From contig NZ_JAVSCK010000002.1 of the NCBI RefSeq assembly GCF_031932625.1, positions 620,001-684,000 of the forward strand: a stretch of 64,000 nucleotides of DNA, in the 5' to 3' direction. Below are positions 36,057-44,209 of the stretch, in pieces. Both the position numbers and the translations under genes were made by a program. The notes below the pieces were generated by a model. The model was not told the origin of the DNA and searched no databases. It saw only the letters and a list, made by a program, of their open reading frames with translations. Source of the DNA: Hwangdonia seohaensis (GTDB lineage: Bacteria > Bacteroidota > Bacteroidia > Flavobacteriales > Flavobacteriaceae). Numbering within the stretch: position 1 is the stretch's first letter; each line of letters starts with the position of its first letter.

Positions 36057-36698
36057 ATGAAACTGATTTTTTCTGTATTCTTTTCTCTCTTTTCTCTTTT
36101 CTTGTTTAGCCAAGATTTAGCAATACTGAAATACAAAGGAGGTGGCGATTGGTACGGAAACCCAACGGCATTGCCCAACCTAATCAAGTTTTGCAACCAA
36201 AACATAAACACTAAAATAAACCCCAAACCACAAACTGTTGAAGTGGGAAGCTCAGATATTTTTCAGTATCCGTTTTTACACATGACCGGACATGGTAATG
36301 TGTTTTTTAGCGAAGCCGATGCCGAAAACCTTCGTAATTATTTAATCTCTGGTGGCTTTGTGCATATTGATGATAACTACGGTATGCAACCTTACATTAC
36401 CAAAGAATTAAAAAAAGTGTTCCCGAACCAAGAATTAACTGAACTGCCCGTAAACCATAAACTATTTAATAACGTTTATAAGTTTCCAAAAGGCTTGCCA
36501 AAAATACACGAGCACGATGGTAAACGTCCGCAAGCATTCGGTATTTTTCACAAAGACCGACTGGTTTTATTATTTACTTACGAAAGCGATTTGGGCGATG
36601 GTTGGGAAGATGCCGAAGTACACAACGACCCCGCAGATGTTAGGGAAAAAGCCCTAAAGATGGGCGCTAATATTATTAATTATGCTTTTGAGAATTAA
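36057..36698 (+). CDS. Secreted DUF4159-domain protein
   Basis: 213 residues with a signal peptide (MKLIFSVFFSLFSLFLFSQ, cleavage near SQDL). The DUF4159 domain covers nearly all of the mature part: LAILKYKGGGDWYGNPTALP, QYPFLHMTGHGNVFFSE, GGFVHIDDNYGM, and GWEDAEVHNDPADVREKALK. The fold resembles class I glutamine-amidotransferase-like domains without a recognised nucleophile. In this phylum it is often found by itself near housekeeping genes; the function is unknown. The start ATG is seven bases after rsmE. Confidence 0.85.
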   Translation: MKLIFSVFFSLFSLFLFSQDLAILKYKGGGDWYGNPTALPNLIKFCNQNINTKINPKPQTVEVGSSDIFQYPFLHMTGHGNVFFSEADAENLRNYLISGGFVHIDDNYGMQPYITKELKKVFPNQELTELPVNHKLFNNVYKFPKGLPKIHEHDGKRPQAFGIFHKDRLVLLFTYESDLGDGWEDAEVHNDPADVREKALKMGANIINYAFEN

Positions 36699-36741
36699 TT
36701 GAACGAGAACAAAGAAAATAGAATTAAGATTTATATAAATT

Positions 36742-36915
36742 ATGAGTGATATTTTAAATATAATATTTTCAATATTTGATTTTTCTTCTGAACACTCGAT
36801 AAACAAAAACAATAAAAACCGGTTAACTAAAAAACAAAAAAGAATAGCTTATATTTTTGTTTTCCTATGTTTGGTTATACCAGTTTTAATTATCTATTTG
36901 ATACAATCAAATTAA
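36742..36915 (+). CDS. Small single-helix membrane protein, 57 residues
   Basis: An ATG frame ending in TAA at 36913-36915. It starts MSDILNIIFSIFDFSS, has a polar, lysine-rich middle (KNNKNRLTKKQKR), and one strong membrane helix (IAYIFVFLCLVIPVLIIYL) before QSN. The basic stretch in front of the helix suits a cytoplasmic N-terminus. No homology recognised. It fills most of the gap between the DUF4159 gene and the TrmH-family gene. Confidence 0.5.
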   Translation: MSDILNIIFSIFDFSSEHSINKNNKNRLTKKQKRIAYIFVFLCLVIPVLIIYLIQSN

Positions 36916-36974
36916 CATTCGTGAATTCGTGGCAAAACATATAAACAACAAACGGCTTAACAAATAAACATAAC

Positions 36975-37475
36975 TTGCAACTCACCCATTACAATACCAA
37001 TTTCAACAAACAAAAATTCCCGATAACATTGGTGTGCGACCATGTAACCAACGCCCCAAATATTGGAAGTTTATTTAGAATCGCTGATGCTTTTGGCGTT
37101 GAAAAACTGATACTCTGTGGCGAAAACATCCACCTTGGACGTAAAATGGCAAAAACCTCAAGAGCCACAGAAAAAGTGTTGAATTACGAGATTGCCGAAA
37201 CTGCTTCAAAAATTGTTGAAGAATTAAAAAACGAAAACCATCAAATCATTTCATTGGAAATTACAAGTTCGAGCAAGCCCATTCATACTTTCAAATTTTC
37301 AAAAGAAAAACCAATCGCGTTAATTATTGGCGACGAAAATTTTGGCGTTTCAGAAGCAATTTTAAAGATCTCGGACGCTATAATCCATATTGATATGTTC
37401 GGTCGAAACAGCAGCATGAATGTGGTACAGGCCACCAATATTGCACTTTATGAAATTACGAAGCAATTATTGTAA
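36975..37475 (+). CDS. TrmH/SpoU-family RNA 2'-O-methyltransferase
   Basis: 166 residues, starting with TTG (no ATG in the frame nearby). The SPOUT motifs are clear: motif 1 HVTNAPNIGSLFRIADAFGV with the catalytic Arg, motif 2 KPIALIIGDENFGVSEAI, motif 3 RNSSMNVVQATNIALYEI. It lacks an extra RNA-binding domain, so it is a minimal TrmH/TrmL-like enzyme; the target ribose, tRNA or rRNA, is not evident. An upstream extension of the frame brings no better start. Confidence 0.85.
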   Translation: MQLTHYNTNFNKQKFPITLVCDHVTNAPNIGSLFRIADAFGVEKLILCGENIHLGRKMAKTSRATEKVLNYEIAETASKIVEELKNENHQIISLEITSSSKPIHTFKFSKEKPIALIIGDENFGVSEAILKISDAIIHIDMFGRNSSMNVVQATNIALYEITKQLL

Positions 37476-37529
37476 AATTCTTCTAACCTCAGTCTTCGTG
37501 CATCCAACTTCATTGATTATATTTACTAC

Positions 37530-38618
37530 ATGAAATCCAACACCATAGCCAACGGTATTTTAAAAGCCATCGCCATTATACTTGGCATTGCTTTATTATT
37601 ATACTTTTTATACAAAATACAATCCGTAATCGTTTATGTGGCCATTGCCGCGGTAATCTCGTTAGTTGGCAGACCTATAGTTTTGTTTCTACGCCGCAAA
37701 TTAAAGTTTAAAAACACCATAGCGGTTATTGTAACCATGGTGTTTTTAGTTGGACTGTTTGTGGGCTTGGTAAGTTTGTTTATTCCTTTGATTATTGAAC
37801 AAGGGCATAATTTATCGCTTTTAAACATTGAGCAATTACAAGGTAAAATTGAGGCTTTATACCGGGAAATAATAGGGTATTTTGAGTTGAATCAAATTGA
37901 TATCGAGCAATCCATAAAAAATTCGAACCTGTTAACAGAATTGGATTATTCGATAATTCCTAATTTTTTAAATGCCGTAGTTAGCGGATTGGGCAGTTTT
38001 AGCATTGGGCTATTTTCGGTTTTATTTATTTCTTTTTTCTTTTTAAAAGACAGCAAATTGTTTGAAAACGGCATTCTAACTTTTATACCCGACAACAAGG
38101 AATCACGTTGGAGAAATTCCTCAACAAAAATAAAAGACCTGCTTTCTAGATATTTTGTCGGACTCATTTTTCAAATCCTCATCCTATTTGTTATTTACAC
38201 CATTGGCCTTTTAATTATCGGGGTTGAAAACGCTATTGTTATTGCATTTTTATGTGCATTGCTTAATTTAATCCCATACGTTGGCCCTTTAATTGGTGGC
38301 TTTTTAATGATTACATTAACCATGACCAGCAACCTTGGCGAATCGTTTAGCGCCGTTATTTTGCCAAAAACAATTTGGGTGCTTATCGTGTTTTTAATAG
38401 GGCAATTAGTCGATAATTTTGGCAGCCAACCCATCATATTTTCAAAAAGCGTCAAATCGCACCCACTTGAAATATTTTTGGTTATTTTAATTACGGGCAT
38501 ACTTTTTGGCGTTATCGGCTTAATCATAGCGGTGCCGGCTTATACGGCCATTAAAGTAATTTTAAAGGAATTTCTATCTGAAAACAAGATTGTTAAAAAA
38601 CTCACCAAAGGCATATAA
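37530..38618 (+). CDS. AI-2E family (PerM/YdiK-like) membrane transporter
   Basis: 362 residues with about seven to eight membrane helices. Typical family features: two N-terminal helices, a long amphipathic periplasmic segment (LQGKIEALYREIIGYFELNQ), then FLKDSKLFENGILTFIPDNK, the conserved IGLLIIGVENAIVIAFLCAL and LLNLIPYVGPLIGGFLMITL, and the C-terminal FGVIGLIIAVPAYTAIKVIL. Members have been linked to autoinducer-2 export or Na+/H+ antiport; the substrate here is unknown. It precedes the SAM methyltransferase gene by only six bases. Confidence 0.88.
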   Translation: MKSNTIANGILKAIAIILGIALLLYFLYKIQSVIVYVAIAAVISLVGRPIVLFLRRKLKFKNTIAVIVTMVFLVGLFVGLVSLFIPLIIEQGHNLSLLNIEQLQGKIEALYREIIGYFELNQIDIEQSIKNSNLLTELDYSIIPNFLNAVVSGLGSFSIGLFSVLFISFFFLKDSKLFENGILTFIPDNKESRWRNSSTKIKDLLSRYFVGLIFQILILFVIYTIGLLIIGVENAIVIAFLCALLNLIPYVGPLIGGFLMITLTMTSNLGESFSAVILPKTIWVLIVFLIGQLVDNFGSQPIIFSKSVKSHPLEIFLVILITGILFGVIGLIIAVPAYTAIKVILKEFLSENKIVKKLTKGI

Positions 38619-38624
38619 TTTCTG

Positions 38625-39806
38625 TTGAATCCTTCTATTCTAAATACTGAAATTCAAGAGTTTATAAATGAACATTTACATGCCGATGTTTCCAAATTAT
38701 TGTTAAAGGGAACACCATTTGATGGAGTTGAAACCAAAGACATCATCGAACAAATTGAAGCCAAAAAACGCTGCGAAAAAAAATTGCCAACATGGTTCAA
38801 CACCAAAAATATTTACTATCCGAATAAGCTGAATATTGAACAAACCTCTTCAGAAATTACGGCAAATTACAAATCCAATTTAATTGATGGCGACTCTATT
38901 ATAGATTTAACGGGTGGCTTCGGGGTAGATGGTTATTACTTCTCAAAACACTTTAAAACCACGGTGCATTGCGAGATTAACCATAAGCTTTCAGAAATCG
39001 TAAAACACAATTATACGCAATTGCATGTTCAGCATATTTCAACCCAAAATATGGATGGCATGGCGTATTTAGAAACTTCAAACAAAACCTTCGATTGGAT
39101 TTATATCGACCCATCGAGACGACACGACAGCAAAGGGAAAGTTTTCTTTTTAAACGATTGCCTGCCCAATATTCCCGAACATATCGATTTGCTTTTTAAG
39201 CATTCAAAAAATATAATGATAAAAACATCGCCACTACTCGATTTTTCGGTGGGGATAAACGAACTGAAGCATGTAAAAACCATTCACGTTGTCGCTATAA
39301 ACAATGAAGTAAAAGAATTGCTTTGGATTTTGGAACGCGGTTATTCTGAAGAAATTTCAATTGAAACGGTAAATATTAAAAAAGATAAAAACGCACATTT
39401 TAATTTTTTGTTAGAAGAAGAAAAAAGCACACCATCCAATTACGATAAACCACTCACCTATTTGTACGAGCCAAATGCCGCTATTTTAAAAGCGGGTGGT
39501 TTTCATTCCATTTCTAAACAATTAAACGTTTTTAAGCTGCATCAACATTCGCATTTATACACCAGCGAACAGCTTGTGGATTTCCCCGGACGGTGTTTTA
39601 AAATTGAAAAGCTATTGCCTTTCAATAAAAAAACATTAAAAAAAGAAGCTATTACAAAAGCCAATATTACAACCCGGAATTTCCCTGAAACGGTTCAACA
39701 GATCAGAAAAAAATTCAATATTAAAGATGGCGGAAATTTGTATTTATTTTTTACTACAGATGTTGATGGAAACAAAACCGTAATCATTTGTACAAAAGCT
39801 TATTGA
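38625..39806 (+). CDS. Class I SAM-dependent methyltransferase with THUMP-like C-terminus
   Basis: 393 residues, starting at TTG six bases after the upstream gene. A helical N-terminal part (about 1-85) precedes the Rossmann methyltransferase: SIIDLTGGFGVDGYYFSKHF is motif I, HCEINHKLSEIVKHN follows, and FDWIYIDPSRRHDSKG corresponds to motif IV with DPSR. The C-terminal 120 residues contain LTYLYEPNAAILKAGGFHSI, typical of the THUMP-like domain of this group. Substrate unknown, probably RNA. Its stop codon lies within an 11-bp inverted repeat shared with the convergent coiled-coil gene. Confidence 0.85.
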   Translation: MNPSILNTEIQEFINEHLHADVSKLLLKGTPFDGVETKDIIEQIEAKKRCEKKLPTWFNTKNIYYPNKLNIEQTSSEITANYKSNLIDGDSIIDLTGGFGVDGYYFSKHFKTTVHCEINHKLSEIVKHNYTQLHVQHISTQNMDGMAYLETSNKTFDWIYIDPSRRHDSKGKVFFLNDCLPNIPEHIDLLFKHSKNIMIKTSPLLDFSVGINELKHVKTIHVVAINNEVKELLWILERGYSEEISIETVNIKKDKNAHFNFLLEEEKSTPSNYDKPLTYLYEPNAAILKAGGFHSISKQLNVFKLHQHSHLYTSEQLVDFPGRCFKIEKLLPFNKKTLKKEAITKANITTRNFPETVQQIRKKFNIKDGGNLYLFFTTDVDGNKTVIICTKAY

Positions 39807-39833
39807 ATAGCCAGAAACTTGAGCTATTCAATA
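39801..39833. terminator. Bidirectional terminator built from the ends of two convergent genes
   Basis: TATTGAATAGC (39801-39811) and GCTATTCAATA (39823-39833) are perfect 11-bp inverted arms with an 11-base loop. The left arm contains the TGA stop of the methyltransferase gene (39804-39806), and the right arm begins just before the TAG stop of the minus-strand coiled-coil gene (39824-39826). Confidence 0.65.
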
Positions 39834-41857
39834 CACTTTAGTTTTTCAATAAAAAACGTTCTATACTCTATATCCGAAACTTCTTTAGCGCCTTTCGTAC
39901 CTTTAAAATAAATCGATTTTATGGCAGATTGTTCTAATTTTTGCATTTGCGAATTAGATATGGTGCCTTTAAAATTAAAGTCTTCGCAATCGATATTCCA
40001 TGAATGGAAAAGCGTTATGCTTTGGTTGTTTTCAAGCTGAATTCTTACCGAAGACCTGTTGCGTGTTAAATAACTGGCACAACCCAAATTTTCTGAAAGG
40101 TTTAAAAAAACATTTACCTTATTTCCTTGCCGGTACAATTCTACGGTTAAGTTCTTATTTAACCTATATACCTCAGTTCTAATTAATTGTTCTTTGTAAA
40201 ACTCATCGTATTCATTAATAAGGTAATTACAGGTATTTCGCGATTCAGATTTTTCCAATCGAAGCTTTTGTGCTTCTTTTACTTTAGCGATAGAATCCAA
40301 TAATCGTTTGGCTTTTTCCTCGGCCTGTTTTAACAACATCGCTTCGGTGGCCAAACGTTGTTCTTCGGATGGTTTGGCTTTGGCGATGGAATCGCGATGT
40401 CTTTTGGCTTTTGCCTCAGCTTGTTTAAGCTGTAATTCTTGTGCTGCCAATCGTTGTTTTTCAGCTTCTTCAACTTTCGAAATGCTGTCTTTTATTCTTA
40501 GGGCTTGCAATGCTAGTTTTTTGCGTTGGAACTCTTCTTCTGCCAACCGTTGTTTTTCAATCTCCATGGCTTTGGCGATTGAGTCGCGTTCACGTTGCGC
40601 TTTTTCCTCAATTTGTTTGCGCAATAGGGCTTGTGCGGCAAGTCGTTGCTTTTCAGCTTCTTCAACTTTCGAAATGCTGTCTTTTATTCTTAGGGCTCGC
40701 AAAGCGGCCTTCTTGCGTTGGAATTCTTCCTCTGCTAATCGCTGTCTTTCTTTCTCTTTTACCTTGGCGATAGAGTCGCGCACTCGCTGTGCTTTTTCCT
40801 CGGTAAGTCGTTGCTTCTCATCTTCTTCAACTTTCGCAATGCTATCTTTTATCCTCAGTGCTCGCAAAGCGGCCTTCTTGCGTTGGAATTCTTCCTCTGC
40901 CAATCGCTGCCTTTCCATCGCTTTAACCCTGGTGATGGAGTCCCGTTCCCGCTGTGCTTTTTCCTCGGCTTGTTTGCGCAATAGCGCTTCTGCAGCAAGT
41001 CGTTGCCTTTCTATTTCTTTTACCTTGGCGATGGAATCGCGTTCCCTTTGTGCCTTTTCCTCAGCCTGTTTGCGCAATAGCGCTTCTGCAGCAAGTCGTT
41101 GTCTTTCTATTTCTTTTACCTTGGCGATGGAGTCGCGTTCCCGTTGTGCTTTTTCCTCGGCCTGCTTGCGCAATAAGGCTTCTACGGCAAGTCGCTGTCT
41201 TTCTATCTCTTTTACCTTAGCGATGGAATCGCGCTCACGTTGTGCCTTTTCCTCGGCCTGTATACGCAATAAGGCTTCTGCGGCAAGTCGTTGTCTTTCT
41301 ATTTCTTTAACCTTGGCGATGGAATCGCGTTTTCGCTGTGCTTTTTCCTCGGCCTGTTTGCGCAATAAGGCTTCTGCAGCAAGTCGTTGCCTTTCTATCT
41401 CTTTAACTTTGGCAATGGAGTCGCGTTTTCGCTGTGCTTTTTCCTCGGCTACTTTCGCTTTAGCAATGGAGTCTTTTCTTCGTTTCGCCTTTTCCTCCGG
41501 ACTATTCCTAATTATTTCTTGTAACCGTTTCTTTCTGTTCTCTTTTTCTTCAATAAGCTTTTTTCTTGCCTTTTCTTGAAAATCATAGTATAAATCCATC
41601 ATTTCATCATTTATCAACAGAAAATCAGAACTTAAAACTCCAACCCATTCTTTATATTTTACTTTGTAATTATCTTTCCCTAAATAACCAATTACAATAC
41701 AGTTTTCATCTTTTTTAAATTGCGTTAAAGGTTTTGAAGGTTTGTCTAAACTATCGTACAACGTACCGTTTTCACTGAATTTCGTAGCAATCTCAGCATC
41801 TTGTGAGAAGGCGCTAAAAGATAGTATGATGCAGATAAGTAGGCAGAGGTTTTTCAT
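39824..41857 (-). CDS. Secreted coiled-coil repeat protein
   Basis: 677 residues. Signal peptide (MKNLCLLICIILSFSAFS), then an SH3-like segment (about 40-80, FKKDENCIVIGYLGKDNYKV), then a charged helical region (about 95-530) and a C-terminal globular domain (about 535-677) containing CNYLINEYDEFYKEQLIRTE and several Cys. The helical part holds 14 DSI motifs. It is built of a 32-residue unit of the type EEKAQRERDSIAKVKEIERQ plus RLAAEALLRKQA, about five times in tandem, then alternates with a second unit of the type EEFQRKKAALRALRIKDSIS. A long parallel coiled coil or single alpha-helix is expected. Function unknown; an envelope spacer or scaffold is plausible. Confidence 0.85.
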   Translation of the reverse strand: MKNLCLLICIILSFSAFSQDAEIATKFSENGTLYDSLDKPSKPLTQFKKDENCIVIGYLGKDNYKVKYKEWVGVLSSDFLLINDEMMDLYYDFQEKARKKLIEEKENRKKRLQEIIRNSPEEKAKRRKDSIAKAKVAEEKAQRKRDSIAKVKEIERQRLAAEALLRKQAEEKAQRKRDSIAKVKEIERQRLAAEALLRIQAEEKAQRERDSIAKVKEIERQRLAVEALLRKQAEEKAQRERDSIAKVKEIERQRLAAEALLRKQAEEKAQRERDSIAKVKEIERQRLAAEALLRKQAEEKAQRERDSITRVKAMERQRLAEEEFQRKKAALRALRIKDSIAKVEEDEKQRLTEEKAQRVRDSIAKVKEKERQRLAEEEFQRKKAALRALRIKDSISKVEEAEKQRLAAQALLRKQIEEKAQRERDSIAKAMEIEKQRLAEEEFQRKKLALQALRIKDSISKVEEAEKQRLAAQELQLKQAEAKAKRHRDSIAKAKPSEEQRLATEAMLLKQAEEKAKRLLDSIAKVKEAQKLRLEKSESRNTCNYLINEYDEFYKEQLIRTEVYRLNKNLTVELYRQGNKVNVFLNLSENLGCASYLTRNRSSVRIQLENNQSITLFHSWNIDCEDFNFKGTISNSQMQKLEQSAIKSIYFKGTKGAKEVSDIEYRTFFIEKLKCIE
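40280..41480 (-). repeat. Tandem 96-bp coding repeats
   Basis: Nearly identical 96-base units (32 codons) recur from about 41430 down to 40930, and diverged versions continue to about 40280. Adjacent units differ mainly by synonymous or single-residue changes, such as RKQ versus RIQ or LAA versus LAV, which suggests recent expansion by slippage or unequal recombination. Confidence 0.85.
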
Positions 41858-41935
41858 AATACGCTATTGCTAAACTAATAAATATTATAACCAATTAAGC
41901 AAATAATTTTAAAATTCAAAGTAATTTACAAAAAC

Positions 41936-41968
41936 AAAAAAGCTCCACTAAAAAAATAGTGAAGCTTT
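41936..41968 (-). terminator. Terminator downstream of tRNA-Arg
   Basis: On the minus strand AAAGCT-CACTA and TAGTG-AGCTTT arms form a long stem with one internal mismatch and a T-rich loop, followed by a T run. It begins a few bases after the tRNA 3' end and should end the tRNA transcript. Confidence 0.8.
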
Positions 41969-41971
41969 AAG

Positions 41972-42045
41972 TGAGCCCTGAAGGATTCGAACCTTCGACC
42001 GCCTCCTTAGAAGGGAGGTGCTCTATCCAGCTGAGCTAAGAGCCC
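41972..42045 (-). tRNA. tRNA-Arg (anticodon UCU)
   Basis: A complete 74-base cloverleaf on the minus strand. Acceptor arm GGGCTCT pairs with AGGGCTC (two G-U pairs), D stem GCTC/GAGC, anticodon stem CCTCC/GGAGG with loop CTTCTAA (anticodon TCT, reading AGA/AGG), and T stem GAAGG/CCTTC with loop TTCGAAT. The discriminator is A and no CCA is encoded. A terminator follows directly. It marks the left edge of the sugar-catabolic region. Confidence 0.95.
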
Positions 42046-42301
42046 GTAGTTTTTGTGTTTCTACGAAAACAGGGTTGAGTTGGCAAATAAAATACCACAC
42101 CCTTTATTTTATTTAAACAATCAATAAAAATTGCGATTTAACAACCGTAATACGGAGTAGCACGCGCAATTAATTTGAAAAGAACTTAAGTTTTATTTTT
42201 ACTCTTGCAAATGTGGGTGCAAATATAATATGCTATTCATTATTATACAAGATAAATTATTCTATTTTTTGGAAACCGCAAAAAAATGATGAATAAGGAA
42301 T

Positions 42302-43039
42302 TTATAATTCTTTTATTTTAATATTTCTGTACCATACTTTATCGCCATGGTCCTGCAATCCGATATGTCCGGTTTTGTAGGTACCAAATCCTTTCCAATC
42401 TTTAAACTTGGAATTCTCAATCATTTTTTTCCAGGCTTCACCCCTAAGTGGAAACTCCACTATTACTATTCCGTTTAACGACGCACTTCCTTTATTGGCG
42501 TTATGGTCAATTTTAATTTCACATAAATTCCATTCTCCTGCTGGTTTGCACACATCGTAAGCTGGCTCTACCAAATCGTATAAAGCTCCCGCTTGATGAA
42601 ATTTTGGATTTGCATTGGCGTCCGGATGCCTATCGTTGTCCAATACTTGAATTTCCAAACCTGTGTGATACGCTTCCGGGTAAGCTTCGTCCTCATAAAC
42701 ACCCCAGAAAATACCGCTATTGCCCCCTTCTGAAATCTTCCATTCCAGCGATAAAACAAAATTGGTATATTTTTCATTGGTTATAATATTTTTACCGCCA
42801 TTCTCACTGGGTGTAAAGGCCAAAGTCTTATTTTCAATGGTCCATTCCGGGTACATAGAATCAGCCAAATAACCGCGCCAATTATCCAAAGAAGAGCCAT
42901 CAAAAAGAGTTATCCATTCTCCGGTAACATCTGCTTCAATGCTATTAACCTCATCTTTTTGAATAGGTGAATTAGTGTTTTTTTGTTTGCAAGAAACAAT
43001 GGCCAACAACACCAACAGTAATTGAATTAACGATTTCAT
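42302..43039 (-). CDS. DUF1080 (3-keto-disaccharide hydrolase family) lipoprotein
   Basis: 245 residues. A lipobox signal (MKSLIQLLLVLLAIVSCKQK) makes it a periplasmic or outer-membrane lipoprotein. The DUF1080 beta-sandwich (PF06439) fills the rest: EWITLFDGSSLDNWRGYLAD, LEWKISEGGNSGIFWGVYED, GLEIQVLDNDRHPDANA, GEWNLCEIKIDHN, and the typical ending GHIGLQDHGDKVWYRNIKIK. Family members have been shown to cleave 3-keto-glycosides, including in the Bacteroides thetaiotaomicron BT2156-BT2160 pathway. It is the last gene of a leftward operon with an isomerase, a dehydrogenase and an MFS carrier, the set expected for that chemistry. Confidence 0.87.
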   Translation of the reverse strand: MKSLIQLLLVLLAIVSCKQKNTNSPIQKDEVNSIEADVTGEWITLFDGSSLDNWRGYLADSMYPEWTIENKTLAFTPSENGGKNIITNEKYTNFVLSLEWKISEGGNSGIFWGVYEDEAYPEAYHTGLEIQVLDNDRHPDANANPKFHQAGALYDLVEPAYDVCKPAGEWNLCEIKIDHNANKGSASLNGIVIVEFPLRGEAWKKMIENSKFKDWKGFGTYKTGHIGLQDHGDKVWYRNIKIKEL

Positions 43040-43058
43040 ATCTAATTGATTTTAATAA

Positions 43059-44111
43059 TTATATACCAAGTATGTTTTTGATTTGATTTTCATCGGTTTC
43101 GCCTCCAGCAAAATCATCAAAACTTCGTTCTGCAGCCTCTATAATATGTTTTTGAATGAATGGCGCTCCTTCCCTAGCACCTTGAGAAGATGATTTTATA
43201 CAGCATTCCCATTCCATAACCGCCCAAACATCGCAACCATAAGTGGTTAGTTTTGAAAATATACTTTTAAAATCCACTTGCCCATCACCCAACGACCTAA
43301 AGCGTCCTGCGCGGTCTTTCCAATTGGCATATCCGCCATAAACACCTTGTTTTCCTGTGGGATTGAATTCGGCATCCTTCACATGAAATGCTTTAATGCG
43401 TTCGTGATAATAATCTATAAAAGTTAAATAATCCAACTGCTGAAGCACAAAATGACTGGGATCGTAAAGTATATTTGCTCTTTTATGGTTTTTGGTTGCC
43501 TCCAGAAAACGTTCAAATGAAATACCATCGTGCAAATCTTCTCCGGGATGAAGCTCAAAACAGACGTCGACGCCCATTTCATCAAAATGATTTAAGATGG
43601 GAATCCATCGATTTGCCAATTCTTTAAATCCCATTTCCACCAACCCGTTAGGGCGCTGAGGCCACGGATACATGGTGTGCCACATCAATGCACCAGAAAA
43701 AGTAGCGTGCGAATTTAAACCCAATCTACCGCTTACAGTTCCTGACTTTTTAACAAAATCAATGGCCCAGGCTGTTCTTTCCTTGGGATTGTTTCTAACA
43801 GCTTCGGGTGCAAAACCATCAAACATGGTATCGTAAGCTGGATTTACCGCAACCAACTGCCCTTGCAAATGCGTTGAAAGCTCGGTTATTTGCAATCCGT
43901 ATGATTCGACTTTTCTCTTTAATTCATCACAATAAATTTGACTTTCGGCTGCTTTATCGATATCTATTAAATTAGCTTCCCATGTTGGAATTTGAATGCC
44001 TTTATAACCTAAATCTGAAGCCCATTGGCACATGCCCTCTAGGGAATTAAACGGAGCTTCGCTTCCGGCAAATTGCGCTAGAAACACTGCTGGTCCTTTT
44101 ATTGTTTTCAT
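43059..44111 (-). CDS. Cytosolic sugar phosphate isomerase/epimerase-like TIM barrel
   Basis: 350 residues, without signal peptide. An AP-endonuclease-2/xylose-isomerase-like TIM barrel: GPAVFLAQFAGSEAPFNSLE, ELSTHLQGQLVAVNPAYDTM, VCFELHPGEDLHDGISFERF with the metal-binding Glu, ILYDPSHFVLQQLDYL, IKAFHVKDAEF, and WAVMEWECCIKSSSQGAREG. The metal site residues (Glu, Asp, His, Glu) are all visible. Close relatives sit in 3-keto-glycoside pathways, where such proteins are thought to act on keto-sugar intermediates; the exact reaction is inferred. It lies between the Gfo/Idh/MocA gene and the DUF1080 gene. Confidence 0.85.
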   Translation of the reverse strand: MKTIKGPAVFLAQFAGSEAPFNSLEGMCQWASDLGYKGIQIPTWEANLIDIDKAAESQIYCDELKRKVESYGLQITELSTHLQGQLVAVNPAYDTMFDGFAPEAVRNNPKERTAWAIDFVKKSGTVSGRLGLNSHATFSGALMWHTMYPWPQRPNGLVEMGFKELANRWIPILNHFDEMGVDVCFELHPGEDLHDGISFERFLEATKNHKRANILYDPSHFVLQQLDYLTFIDYYHERIKAFHVKDAEFNPTGKQGVYGGYANWKDRAGRFRSLGDGQVDFKSIFSKLTTYGCDVWAVMEWECCIKSSSQGAREGAPFIQKHIIEAAERSFDDFAGGETDENQIKNILGI

Positions 44112-44209
44112 ATCTTATTAATCTTTAAACCAATTTCCTTCCAGGTAACTATCGGATTTACAATAGTTTATTTTAATGAAAACCTTGACTATAAGCCAAA
44201 GCGTGGTTT

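Noticed and set aside
40280..41480. Regular repeats that might suggest a CRISPR array
   Set aside because: The repeats are contiguous 96-base coding units without unique spacers, read as a coiled coil in one frame, and no cas genes are present.
40308..41579. 423-codon open frame on the plus strand, antisense to the coiled-coil repeats
   Set aside because: It is the reverse shadow of the 96-base repeat units. Its Ser/Cys/Ala-rich repetitive translation has no independent domain or start context.
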